In this document: piece by piece, positions 54,901 to 64,000 of the stretch
How the letters are laid out: each line of letters opens with the position of its first letter
Numbering within the stretch: position 1 is the first letter of the stretch
Assembly: GCA_031771865.1 (NCBI GenBank)
Contig: JASISA010000001.1
Coordinates: 62,001-126,000 of the forward strand
Source: Nothophaeocryptopus gaeumannii
Lineage: Eukaryota; Ascomycota; Dothideomycetes; Mycosphaerellales; Mycosphaerellaceae
DNA: 64,000 nt
Reading direction: 5' to 3'
Made by a program: the position numbers and the translations under genes
Notes under the pieces: model-generated
Told to the model about the DNA's origin: nothing
The model's database searches: none
Seen by the model: only the letters and a program-made list of their open reading frames with translations

Positions 54901-55010
54901 CAAACGCCCCTACTGGACCCAAGAACGCCGGCAAGCCAGGTGCCAACTACCGCGGTGGAGGACGAGGCGGTCATCGCGGCTTTCATCCGTATGCGCGCGG
55001 CGGTGGTTAG
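51955..55010 (+). CDS. hrp1: HRP1/NAB4-like nuclear RNA-binding protein (two RRMs)
   Basis: Subunit of mRNA cleavage factor IB, acting in 3'-end formation, export and decay. Exons 51955-51998, 52054-52317, 53593-53633, 53686-53849 and 53916-55010 give 535 residues. After an acidic N-terminus there are two RRMs: RNP2 KMFIGGLNW with RNP1 GRSRGFGFLTF, and RNP2 KIFVGGVSQ with RNP1 GRPRGFGFVTF, linked by IDPKRAIPRDEQERT. The C-terminal half is Met/Gln/Asn/Gly-rich, then RGG repeats and a GFHPYARGGG end. Intron 2 is 1275 nt, against about 50-66 nt for the others. Intron 4 (53850-53915, 66 nt) is stop-free and in frame. The stop is TAG 55008-55010, but 62 further codons in the same frame (to TGA 55197-55199) look like protein and include a KKRK nuclear signal. 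Confidence 0.92.
52366..52435 (+). other. Candidate cassette exon inside hrp1 intron 2
   Basis: A 48-nt stretch after exon 2 has the form of a normal intron (GTGAGT...GAGCAG). It is followed by 70 nt that extend the reading frame (QLHYAREGGNSKNQEATPMQ) to a GTAAAG donor. Inclusion would shift the frame at exon 3, and retention past the donor would stop at a TGA near 52497. Either way the RRMs are lost. No expression evidence is available here. Confidence 0.35.
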
Positions 55011-55463
55011 GAGCCATCACGCGACCCGTATGGGAACCGCAACGGTGATCTGGATGCGAACTCGAACGGTCCAGGTCAGGGTCAGATGGAACTGGCATTT
55101 AGACCGCGCCCTACCAATGGATCTGGTCATCCTTTTAAGAAGCGGAAGATGGATCTGGATCAGCCGAAGAGCTCGTCCATGTGGGAACGCCGTCTGTGAC
55201 GGACGCTGTTCTTGGACGGCTTACCATCTCGCTCTCCATGGACCGCGCTGTCTTTTGGCGTTGGCGCAGGACTTTTCTTTGCGAATATGCATTGAATGGC
55301 GCTACAGGGCATGGAGATGCAGATACTCGTCTTTACTTGCTTACATTTTCCAGCATGGGCGGGAAAGCTATGAATGAGTCCAGTGGCTTTCATTTGCGGC
55401 TGCCCTTTTGGGCGACTGCTGGACCTAGCTGGCTCTTTTAGGATGTATTATACTAGGCTTCTC

Positions 55464-55841
55464 TTAATGAATTGAGCTCTTGCATGCCATCCCCTTCCCT
55501 TTGCCTTCCTCCCGCGTACACCACAGCATTAACTCGGGATTGCCATGCTCCTCGATAGCGAGCTCGTAGATGTTATTGCGGAGTTCGGCGCTGAGAAGAT
55601 GTTGCTGCGAGCCTTGAAAGCTGTCATCTTGGGTTCCCTGGCTCAAAGTCAGCGACCGCCTCACACTCGTTCTCTAGACACTCACTGCTTCATGATGGCC
55701 TCGTGAAGGCCAGCTGTAGTCTCATTCAAGATTGCCTGGCGGAGAACATCTGGCATGTAGGGCAACCGCTTTCGCAGCTTAGCGGCGGCGGTCTCGCGGA
55801 GACTTGCCAATTATGGCCTGCATCTCTTCTGCACGATCCAT
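55464..55841 (-). pseudogene. 2EXR/F-box-like family, copy F (broken)
   Basis: Exon 1 begins MDRAEEMQAII at ATG 55841, but the rest of exon 1 (LRETAAAKLRKRLPYMPDVL...HEAIMKQ) is in another frame, so a shift lies near 55800. It ends with CA|GTGAGT at the shared intron position, with acceptor GAGCCAG. In exon 2 the lead-in TAFKARSNIFS and the core SAELRNNIYELAIEEHGN are in different frames (shift near 55580). The protein stops soon after (LMLWCTREEGKGKGM...). It is short of the C-terminal two thirds seen in copies A, D and G. Confidence 0.65.
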
Positions 55842-56222
55842 GTTCTCTTGCGTAAGGCTTGATGTGCCGAGTGGTGTTGTTGTCATGTCTCAAAATGAAG
55901 CAAAGCTCTTGGGTTGCTCTAAGCGTGAAGCAGCGGATATTCTAAGCTGGAGCGTGACGCAGTTGCATGTGAAAGCTACTCTTCAGATCTCCTGTCTAGG
56001 TCGATCAAAGTACTACGGGGCCTGAGTGATCTAGGGCTCGGAAAAAGTCAGAAGCATTCTAAATCGGCTCTTCATTGGCACCTATCTGGCTTCAGCGGTT
56101 TGCTAAGGCTTCAGAACAGCTATAGCCCGCGTAGCCTGCCTCCCTTGAGAGCGTCTCTCCCATGCTTGCCACTTTCATTGCATGTTTGCTCGAAAGGCGT
56201 GAGATAGCCAGTCTGTCCTGGC

Positions 56223-56969
56223 TCACTGCAACGACATCCAGCCCGATCGAGCGTGAACGTCGACCTCGAACATGAGCGTATCATTTGAATGCATGTACTC
56301 CACCTCGATGTTTTCCATTGTCAGTCCTGAGTCGGTGAGACCAAGCTTTGTGATGACCACCTTCTTGTCCATATAGGGGTTTCCAGACCACTGTCGGAGA
56401 CGATTGCGAGTCATGTGTGAGAATCGGAGAATGAGCTTTTTGATGTGCTCGGCGTTCGTGTGGCCTAGGTTCTCGAGCCACTCGGTCAATCGCCTTGCCG
56501 GACGGGCTTCGTTGATGTCGATGAATGCGACGAAAGTGTTCGAGCTGTAGAACAGTGATTGCACTTCTTTGCGTACCTGCTTCGTAGTTTGGGCAATAGC
56601 TGGTGGGCTTATCGGACGGGTGTAGTAGTGTTCGTATTGACCTTCTGTGAATTCCTCACCCACGTAGTGCTGAATGACAATCTCGTTCTTGTCGAGCTCG
56701 AACTCCCATACATCGATGTTATAGCCGCGGACAGTCTCTGCCTCCGGCGGGTACTGGCCAAGAACTAGCTCGTAGATGCGATTTCTCAGCTCACCGGAGA
56801 GCCTGGTGAAACACATGCGAGACTTTGAGGCTGCTATGTCAGGCTCACTACATCGTCATTAGCTCCAACATCGGTGTACTGCCGTCCCTTAGGAAAGAGC
56901 CTACCTCTCGAGCACTCCACGTCGCACTACATCATCAACATTCGCGAGGATCTCGTCGAGGTTACTCAT
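56223..56969 (-). CDS. 2EXR/F-box-like family, copy G (possibly intact)
   Basis: Exons 56969-56905 and 56847-56223 on the minus strand (57-nt intron GTAGGC...GATGTAG) give 229 residues starting MSNLDEILANVDDVVRRGV. Exon 2 holds the core FTRLSGELRNRIYELVLGQY, then IAQTTKQVRKEVQSLFYSSN, LENLGHTNAEHIKKLILRF and an acidic/His C-terminus. A longer exon 1 from ATG 57059 (MEAVTDLQAVTTQIREQTA) aligns better with the sister copies but is cut by TAA 57000-57002, so only the short form can be made. It may be functional or newly dying. 2EXR-type proteins are common in Dothideomycetes and have no defined role. F-box-like protein-protein contacts are a guess. Confidence 0.6.
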
Positions 56970-57059
56970 CGGCAAATACCGATAATGCGCTCGTAGTGCT
57001 TATGCTGTCTGCTCTCGAATCTGAGTAGTAACGGCTTGTAAGTCCGTAACCGCTTCCAT

Positions 57060-57440
57060 GTCGGTCAGCGCAACTGCGTGATTAAGTGCAATTGTGTGTT
57101 CGTGGATTGAGGTGAAGTTGAAGTGCTGCTTGTGTTAGTGAGCAAAGTGAACGTTGAAACTGGAAACCGCCAAGACAGCCAAATCCATTGATGCGACGTA
57201 ATTGCATGTGAAAATGAACGTGCCTTCCTCCTGCTAACCTCTAGTCTAGTATCCTTGTATCGTCTGCTTCTTTGAGCTTGTTGCCTTCACACTTATTGCC
57301 TTCGCACTTGTTGCTTCTGAAATTATTGTCTTCTTTGGGCTTGTAGTCTTTTTCGTAGTAGAACTAGTCTTCTTCGAAACCCTAGACTCCCATCAGCTCA
57401 CTGCCGAACACCAGCCAACTTATCCAATAAAAGCGACTGC
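57060..57440. other. Intergenic, 381 nt
   Basis: Upstream of copy G and downstream of the esterase. It has an imperfect tandem of CTTTG/TTGC-type units near 57275-57350 but no gene. Confidence 0.4.
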
Positions 57441-58465
57441 CTACTGCAGCGTATGCTGATTGAACCAATCCATCATGATGCTCGTCGCATTCAAGAACGT
57501 CGGTGTGCTCGAATCATCGTTCGGCAAAGTGCTTGCCCAAGCGTGCGTCAATCCAGAAATCCAGTATGAAGTGATGAATCCAAGTCTGCCTTGAGCTTGG
57601 CCGTACTCATGCTTGTGGACTTGGTTGTCGAAGGAGTTGGTGGTGACATTATTGATGCCGAGGCCATCTCGGATGCCCCATTGCTGGAGGAAGTATGTAA
57701 CAGTGGGGAGGCACTTGTCACGGCGTTCGCCGCCATAGAAAGGAATGGTGGTGTCGGCGCTGCCGTGGAACTCCATGATTGGGACAGCTCGAGCGGCGTT
57801 GCAGGGGATGGAGACGCAGCCTGGACTGCAGGAGCCGTCGGCGTCGTTGTCTTGGTCTGTAGCTAATCAGTTCTCTGGTACTATCACATGAAATATCTCT
57901 CCTGCTCACAGTAAGCGCCGCTGTTACTGGCGAAAGCAGCAATCTTAGTACTGGCGGTAGTATCGCAGGCCAAGATATTGATGCTGAATCCTCCGCCATT
58001 GCTCTTGCCAGTGGAGAAGATCGCATCAGTGTTGATGCAGTATTGGGCGTTGAGATAATCGATCATGTCCAACGTGAACTTTACATCGTCCGTAGTAGCA
58101 GCTGGATCTCCCTGCCATTGGTTGCTGATTCCTTGTGGGTAGACAGCGAAGTCATCCTTGTTGAAGTAGGGGTCGGAGAAAGAGCTGAGGACTTCCTGAG
58201 ACGGAGCAGTCTTGCCTCTGCCATGGTAGGAGAAGATCAAGCCGCGAGCGTCATTATTGGCTGTCTTGTTGAAGTTGGAAGGGATATGGAGCAGGAAGTT
58301 GCGAGAGATGCCGTTGGATGTGATCGTGATCGTGTTGCTGGATCCAGTGCCGCCTGACTTGATGCTGGATGGTATAGTCTTCCCGCAACCAGCAGATGGA
58401 GTGAATGCATCAACGGCTGCCAAGAGGCCTAACAAAGGAAGTGCGACTTTGACGAGATCATGCAT
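57441..58465 (-). CDS. Secreted feruloyl/acetyl-xylan esterase-like hydrolase (CE1, PHB-depolymerase type)
   Basis: Exons 58465-57910 and 57856-57441 on the minus strand (53-nt intron GTGAGC...GCTACAG) give 323 residues. A signal peptide (MHDLVKVALPLLGLLAAVDA) precedes SAGCGKTIPSS. The alpha/beta-hydrolase core has RNFLLHIPSNFNKTANNDAR, GLIFSYHGRGKTA and the nucleophile elbow FSTGKSNGGGFS (GKSNG). The acid region has VPIMEFHGSADTTIPFYGGE and the catalytic His is likely in SGLTHAWAS. Cys pairs fit a secreted protein. It probably releases ferulate or acetate from plant xylan. The precise substrate cannot be told from sequence. The start at 58465 is chosen because it begins the signal peptide. 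Confidence 0.9.
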
Positions 58466-59474
58466 AGCGAAACACGGGTAGACAGTCCTTGTCTGTTGAG
58501 GAGATGATACTGAACTGTTCAAACAGGTTGCTGCTCGAGATGATAGTGCTCATCCACAGGCGTTGAACCCATCTCTTGTACTTTTTCACCTTACCGCTGA
58601 CCCTATCACATGCCACACCTTCCTCAAACGCTCGTGAATCGAGCCCAGATACAAAGGCAACCTATCCATGTGCATCGATGAGGTAAGGAGAGCGAAGCGA
58701 GACAAAGACTGACCCACCGCGAAGAGTTCGGGAGGATATCGAGGTGTGGAGGCATGTTGAAGTGGTGTCGTAATAAGACAGTATGGGTCCTGGTCGCGAG
58801 TGAGGTCTTCGAAGATCCACTTTATCGCCGCGATAAACCTCACCTGGGTCGCAGACTGCACGTGCGCTGGTGCTGTGGTACACGCTTGTGAGCATGTGTC
58901 GTTCGTGACTGTTCCCATGCTTCGCCCTGGGAGCCGAGCCCTCGGAGTTGGCTGTTGTGGCGTTGACGATGTAGCTGTGGCGAACGCTATTAGCATATAG
59001 CGTTGTGTAACACCAAGAAGAACGCCCAAATCTATGCTACCAGACCAAGGGCGGATGCCAAAGCTCGTTGCGTCTCTCCGTTGTGCATCGTTCCAAGCAT
59101 ACCGAGCGCGACGATGCAAGCATAGGATCACATCGCATTGAGGAGCGACAAAAGAGCCTAGGATATCCCACTCAGTAGCGCTCCGATGTTCTAAGCCGCT
59201 ATCGTCGCGCCCAGCGGTACTTTCGAGCCTAGTGCTTTATGAGGCGCTATCAAGGAGCTTTGTCATCCATCATCGGGCACATTGGCTGCTTTTGTACTCA
59301 CTCCGCTCACCGACGCTTTGCTGCAGTCCGCATTGCCAAGGTGGGAAGTCGGGATAGCTGTAAGGACTTTCATTTGTCATCGGTATCGAACATCAAGCTG
59401 CCGTCTCTGTAGGTCTACAATCCGTCATTCGTAGCATATTTCTTATACATCCCACACGATCCTCCTTTACGAAT
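58466..59474. other. Intergenic, 1009 nt
   Basis: A minus-strand ORF of 181 codons (58586-59131) is open but has no recognisable motif, and the complementary strand is also partly open. I do not call it a gene. Nothing else seen. Confidence 0.4.
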
Positions 59475-61394
59475 CTACTTGCTAATACTCGCCCGTTCAT
59501 ACGTGTGAGACGCCCGATGCAAAGGATCCACATTCGCATATCCCTTGCCTTCCACTGCATCTTTCTGGATCTCCTGAACGCGCCCAAGGTGCTTCTCGTT
59601 GTCTCCACTATCACTCTCGTATGACCTGCTCTCGGAGACGATCTCGACGCCATCGATAGTCCTTTCGACCAAGCTATCCTTAGCAGGGAAGATTTTGTGG
59701 AGGGTGACATAGATGAGAATACTGGAAACAAAACCATACAGCCAGCAGAACGAGTAGAGGTGCTTGGCTCCTGTAGTGATTCGGCTGTTACTGTTGATTG
59801 AGAACGCGAGCCCAGGTAAATTCGGTGCAACAGCGAGGAGAAAAGCAAGCAGTGCTTGCCAGTTGACGCCATAGAAATATCGGTAACGGCCGTGTGGGTC
59901 ATATAGAGCGGGTACGTCGAGCGCTTTCCGCTTGACAATCCAGTAGTCGGAGGCCATGATGCCAGCTATCGGGGCAAGGAATACGGAATAGCCTCCCATG
60001 AAAGCAAGGAAGGTCGTGGCGCTCGAGAGAATCTTCCAGGGCACAATACACCATCCACCAATGACCGCTGCGATGATGCACCCCCGGAAGATGTTCACCC
60101 AGCGAGGGAACAAAACAGTTAGATCGTTGGCTGCTGAGATGCTGTTCGCAGTGATGTTCGTTCCGACTGTTTCTCGGGTCAGTCGTATGCGTTACAGGTG
60201 CGCGAGGCCCGTTGAGTTGCATCGCGACCTTGATTGCATCTGGAAGGGGGTACTATACTTACCCTGAGCGATGTACCAGCTTGTAGCAGCAAAGAATGCC
60301 GCGGCACGACCCCCATGGCCGTATACTTGCCAGTGAGTGATGATGTCGAGGGGATTCCAGTAGAACTCATCCCAGATGACCTTGGTGGCAGACGTCGTAA
60401 CGATGCCAAGAACACCACAGATCGTGAAGACGAATGGCAAGAACGGAAGCTGTATGTACTGCCCCTTTGAGCTTTTAGCGTAACGACTGAAGTCCGGGAT
60501 ATTGCATGCTAGCGTGGACCATGATCCAGTCACAGCGGACATGCAACTGAGCCAAAGAAAGGCATAGTTGGAGCCACTGACAGTTGGCTGTTGGTCAAAA
60601 AGCGCGCCACCACCACCTGCCTTATGGACACACCATCCCAGAGTCGCGATGGCCGTGATCGGCGCGGCGATCAACTTAACGATAAACAGCCATCGAAGGC
60701 GCGTTGGAGGAATGAGGAGCAGAGGAAGTTGTATGATCCAGAATAGGAAGTACGAGATCATGCCTTGTGTCGAAATGCCCTGAGACTCATATCCGATGGT
60801 GTCTTTGATATTGTTGTAGGACGGCCAGATGGACGAGATCATGATAGTGATACATTGAGCTCCATTGGCGCCTTGGATACCCAACCAGAACATGGCCAGA
60901 ATGCTTCGACTGACGATTGCGAAGTATGCGAAGTAGTAGCCAAAGCCAGATCGGATGATGACGGAGAACGGAATGTGCAAGGCTGCCCCAATTGCGCCGT
61001 TAAGCACCATAGGGATCGCCACGCAAGAGGTTCCAACGACCATGATCGGGATAGCCTCACGCCAGGTCAGGCCCACGGCGATGATTGAACTGGCTGTCTC
61101 CCAGGTGCCCAAATTCACGCAGTCGGTTGCCCAGTAGGCCTGTCAATGCGTGAGCCATTGCTTAATACATCTCAGACCGGCTTCGATAGCCTAGGCTCTT
61201 ACCATCCAAGTCCAGATGTTCCACGTCTGGTCTTCTTCTGGGACAGGATCCATGTCCTTATTGGTCCATACGTCTGGTGGAGCGAGAGCGCTGTCCTGCT
61301 TTGGCAGCTCCCAGCTGTGGAGAGAAATGCATCGCTGCTTGATGGTCTCCCTAGAAGGGATGTGTCTATTGATCGAAGCCTTGACGCGCTCCAT
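59475..61394 (-). CDS. NCS1-family nucleobase/vitamin permease
   Basis: Exons on the minus strand are 61394-61203, 61139-60263 and 60166-59475 (introns 63 and 96 nt), giving 586 residues. About 12 hydrophobic segments. The N-terminal cytoplasmic part ends PEEDQTWNIWTWMAYWATD, and helix 1 has the NCS1 block LGTWETASSIIAVGLTWREA. Later blocks include VIIRSGFGYYFAYFAIVSRS, CNIPDFSRYAKSSKGQYIQL and FLAPIAGIMASDYWIVKRK. The family transports uracil, allantoin, cytosine, thiamine or nicotinamide riboside with protons. The GxxY/DFSRYAK motifs place it in the fungal Fur-type branch, but I cannot fix the substrate. The 96-nt intron is longer than its neighbours. The C-terminal tail is Ser/Glu-rich, typical of endocytosis control. 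Confidence 0.9.
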
Positions 61395-62515
61395 AATAGC
61401 TGCGTTCCTAGCTGTGCAGGTGAGAAATGAAAGAGCTTCAACAATAGATATGTGTCTCGCGACCGCGGTCAGCATTGTAGTTATAACTTGTTCAACGCAT
61501 CCGTAAAGCTTACACCCACGTTTGCTCGCGTGGTAGCTATCTCGGATCTCCCGTAGTGCAGATTGACAGCCGCACGTCGTACCATTGGTTGCACAGGAGA
61601 GCCTTATCGCACAGCATGGTTCCAGAATTGCGGACATAGTTCACGGCCCTCACCGGGGTAGACTCCATCGGTTTTGAATGCTTGTTCTCAGACCAAGGCC
61701 TTATCTCTGTCGCGTGGCCTATGGGGCGAGGCTTGTGTACCTGCATTGGTCTTATCCAGCTGCATCGCCGACATGTTCGAGAATGAAGCCGCGATTCAGC
61801 GCTCGCCATGAACTACTGCCGCTCCTTTGCGCGTATCTGTCCGTGCCAGAATCCTTACGAGCCAGGCAGGACAGAGTTTTCAGACCTGGTTGCGAGGGAC
61901 GCGTAGAAGTTCTTCACCCGAGTGACGAGCCAGCAGGAGCGTCCGGTCGCCGGCGGAACAATGGAATGCATTCTTCATGCCTTCCAACATGATCAGGTCT
62001 TTCGATTGGGATGGGATCTGATGATAGTCGTCAAGTCCGGCCCACGGTGCTTACGGTACGTGTTTTGAATCGAGAGTAGTGGAAGGATGCGAGGTTGGAG
62101 GCTTCATGCAGGAATGCCTCAGTAGAACTAGAGCTACATCTGGCTCTCGACTCTTGCAAGGTTCAAAGTCTGCTGCAACCATTAACATCTATCGGTGTCA
62201 ACAGAACAACTTCCAGAGCACATACTCTATATCATCTCTCCTCCCTCTCAACTGATCAGCCTCAAATAGGATCTGCGTTTACCAGTGAATAGTCGCAATG
62301 ACAGACGAAGAGGAGCAGAGCTTACCCCTCATCTGTGGACCTCATCGGACAGAAATGATACCTCATCCAAGACTCACCAACTTACGTGGGCAACATCTTA
62401 CGATCAAGACACACGCATAAGTACCATTCAATCAGCATTGTGTGACCTAGAATTTCCCTTCAATCTTCTTGAACACCCTAGGCTCACATGCACTCATACC
62501 ATCTAATTCCTCAAC
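61395..62515. other. Intergenic, 1121 nt
   Basis: Divergent upstream region of the NCS1 permease and the PRISE-type reductase. Short ORFs only. The last ~100 bases before 62516 contain the leader of the reductase. Confidence 0.4.
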
Positions 62516-63835
62516 ATGGGCTCCACGGGTCGTCCTCTCCAGAAGAAAGGCATCTTCAACAACCTCCCGACCTTCGATCCCGCCATCAAAGGTAAGACAG
62601 CCATCGTCACGGGCGCTAATGGGATTTCCGGCTTTCATACCATGCGAGTGCTGCTCGAATCACCAGAGCGATACACAAAAGTCTGGGCTGCCAGCCGTCG
62701 GCCACCGCCGCCTGAGATGATGGCGTTGCTCTCGCAGGAGGAAAGAAGCCGCGTCGAATATGTGGCTGTAGACTTTTTGTCGAAGCCAGAGGAGATCGTC
62801 GAACAGCTTCGACAGAAGAATGTTACTGCCAACTATGTGTTCTTCTATTCGTATGCTCAGCCGACGCCTAAGGAAGGAGCGCCGGTTTGAAGCAATGCTG
62901 AGGAGCTCGTCACTGTGAATACTGCTCTGCTACGAAACTTTCTCCAGGCGCTTGAGATCTGCAAAATCACGCCGGAGAGAATCTTACTCCAGACTGGGGC
63001 CAAGAACTACAACGGCCACCAAGGCCCCTCCAGAACTCCTTTCGTCGAGTCAGATGCGAGAAGCAATGTCGCGCCAAACTTCTACTACCCTCAAGAAGAC
63101 GTTCTCTACGAATTCTGCAAGAGAAACAACACCTCATGGAACATTGTCTGCCCAGCTTGGATCATAGGCGCAGTCAATAACGCCGCCATGAACGCCCTTC
63201 GCCCCATAGCAATCTACGCCGCCGTGCAAGCCCATAAAGGCGAGCCACTCTCCTACCCCGGCTCCTACGAAAACTGGCTCGCTCCCGCCGAACACAGCAC
63301 CGCACAACTAACGGGATACCTCTCCGAATGGGCCGTCCTCGAAGACAAGTGCGCGAACCAAAAGTTCAACGCTTCAGATTCCTCCCCCTTGCCAAATAAC
63401 CGACTGTGGCCCGAAGTAGCAAGATGGTACGGCGCAACCTCCGCCTCCCAACCCGAACTCGATGAGTCCAAAATCACCACAATGGAAGTCTCCGGCACCA
63501 CCGTACCCCTCGGATACGGGCCCCCATCCAAGGTCCGCTTCGCATGGACATTACAGGAATGGGCTTCCCGTCCAGAAAACCAATCCGCTTGGAAGGAGAT
63601 AATGCAGAAGCACAAGCTCACTCACAAGCCTTTTGAGGATGTAAAGGCGCATTTCGAGTGCGGTGATTTGGTGGTGTTTAATTTGGCGGGGTGTTTGAGT
63701 ATGAATAAGGCGAGGTATTTGGGGTGGACGGGACATGTTGATACGTTGGAGAGTTTGTATAGGGCGTATTCGGAGCTGAATAAATTGGGAATGTTGCCGC
63801 CGGTTGTGATTGATAAGGCGCAGCCGCTGATTTAG
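62516..63835 (+). pseudogene. PRISE-type short-chain reductase interrupted by one TGA
   Basis: An atypical SDR of the progesterone-5beta-reductase/iridoid-synthase (PRISE) kind that reduces enones with NADPH. One frame of 440 codons runs from MGSTGRPLQKKGIF to ...VVIDKAQPLI, broken only by TGA 62888-62890. Before it are the Rossmann motif KTAIVTGANGISGFHTM and KVWAASRRPPPP; after it SNAEELVTVNTALLRNFLQA, ILLQTGAKNYNGHQGP, NFYYPQEDVLYEF (catalytic Tyr region) and WNIVCPAWIIGAVNNAAMN. Relatives usually have Trp where the stop lies, so TGG to TGA is the simplest history. Everything else is intact, so the break is recent, a sequence error or a readthrough site. No intron can remove it. Confidence 0.85.
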
Positions 63836-63928
63836 GCGCTCAGAGCGGGGAAGGAAAAAAATGAATAGTCGCGTTAAAACAGCACTCGTAATTCCCATAT
63901 TCGCCTAAAGAAACACAATTCCGTGGTA

Positions 63929-64000
63929 TCACCATTTCCCCAGCGCCTTCGCTCCAAAAGCAATATCAGCGTCCCTCAAATCAACTTCAACGGCCTCTGC
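63929..64000 (-). CDS. C-terminal 23 residues of a gene running off the right edge
   Basis: The minus strand reads in frame from the window edge (AEAVEVDLRDADIAFGAKAL, then GKW) to TGA 63929-63931. The sequence looks protein-like and convergent with the reductase gene, with 93 nt between stops. The product cannot be named from this fragment. Confidence 0.35.
   Translation of the reverse strand, partial: AEAVEVDLRDADIAFGAKALGKW

Noticed and set aside
54135..54986. 283-codon ORF on the minus strand opposite HRP1
   Set aside because: It is the shadow of a GC-rich, low-complexity RGG/Gly/Met-rich coding exon. Composition is Ala/His/Ser/Val-rich with no motif.
55008..55010. UAG reassigned to an amino acid in this genome
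   Set aside because: ALG9 and AIM24 end cleanly at TAG at their expected C-termini, so UAG works as a normal stop here.
41430..57060. Transposon as carrier of the 2EXR-like copies
   Set aside because: I found no transposase, reverse transcriptase, long terminal repeat or terminal inverted repeat next to the copies.
58586..59131. 181-codon minus-strand ORF between the esterase and the permease
   Set aside because: No recognisable domain and no support from context. It could be a real species-specific gene, but I cannot argue for it.

Overview
The window is a 64 kb piece of nuclear DNA from a filamentous ascomycete (Pezizomycotina). A Dothideomycete of the Mycosphaerella/Cercospora kind is my best guess, which is an inference from protein character and not a search. 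The signs are dense, mostly single-gene transcription units on both strands, GT-AG introns of about 48-60 nt with CTAAC/CTGAC-like branch sites, ascomycete orthologues (NAF1, ALG9, ATM1, AIM24, DCD1, ATG7, GYP1, HRP1) and fungus-specific families (Zn2Cys6 regulators, GT31, NCS1 and kelch surface proteins). There is no CRISPR array, no operon, no rRNA, no convincing tRNA and no intact transposon. Gene models were spliced by hand, so exon borders are predictions.

Layout. 1-14 kb is a housekeeping block: an unknown protein running off the left edge, NAF1 and ALG9 head to head, an HRQ/DUF3445 protein with a small acidic ORF behind it, mitochondrial ATM1 and AIM24 head to head, and a GNAT acetyltransferase. 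14-25 kb holds a cytochrome P450 remnant, a Zn2Cys6 regulator, an unknown 188-aa protein, a divergent pair of unknown membrane proteins (one with an N-myristoylation signal and a C-terminal anchor), a broken beta-propeller lactonase-like gene and a GT31-like glycosyltransferase. 26-35 kb holds an ABM/Dabb-like barrel protein, a PhyH-type dioxygenase, a 79-aa membrane protein, an intact P450 and a second Zn2Cys6 regulator. This looks like tailoring enzymes with a regulator but no backbone enzyme. 36-47 kb holds a kelch cell-surface protein, a multi-pass membrane protein, dCMP deaminase and ATG7.

41.7-57 kb is threaded with five relatives of one family (a two-exon 2EXR/F-box-like protein with an LPxELRNxIYE motif). 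Four are clearly broken and one may be functional in a shortened form. GYP1 and HRP1 sit among them. HRP1 has a 1275-nt intron with a candidate frame-shifting cassette exon, and an in-frame UAG followed by 62 protein-like codons. 57-64 kb has a feruloyl-esterase-like secreted enzyme, an NCS1 transporter, a PRISE-type short-chain reductase broken by one TGA, and the end of another gene.

A recurring theme is reading frames interrupted by single stop codons. Most fit C-to-T or G-to-A transitions. Whether these are real pseudogenes, readthrough or sequence errors can be tested with RNA-seq and relatives' genomes.
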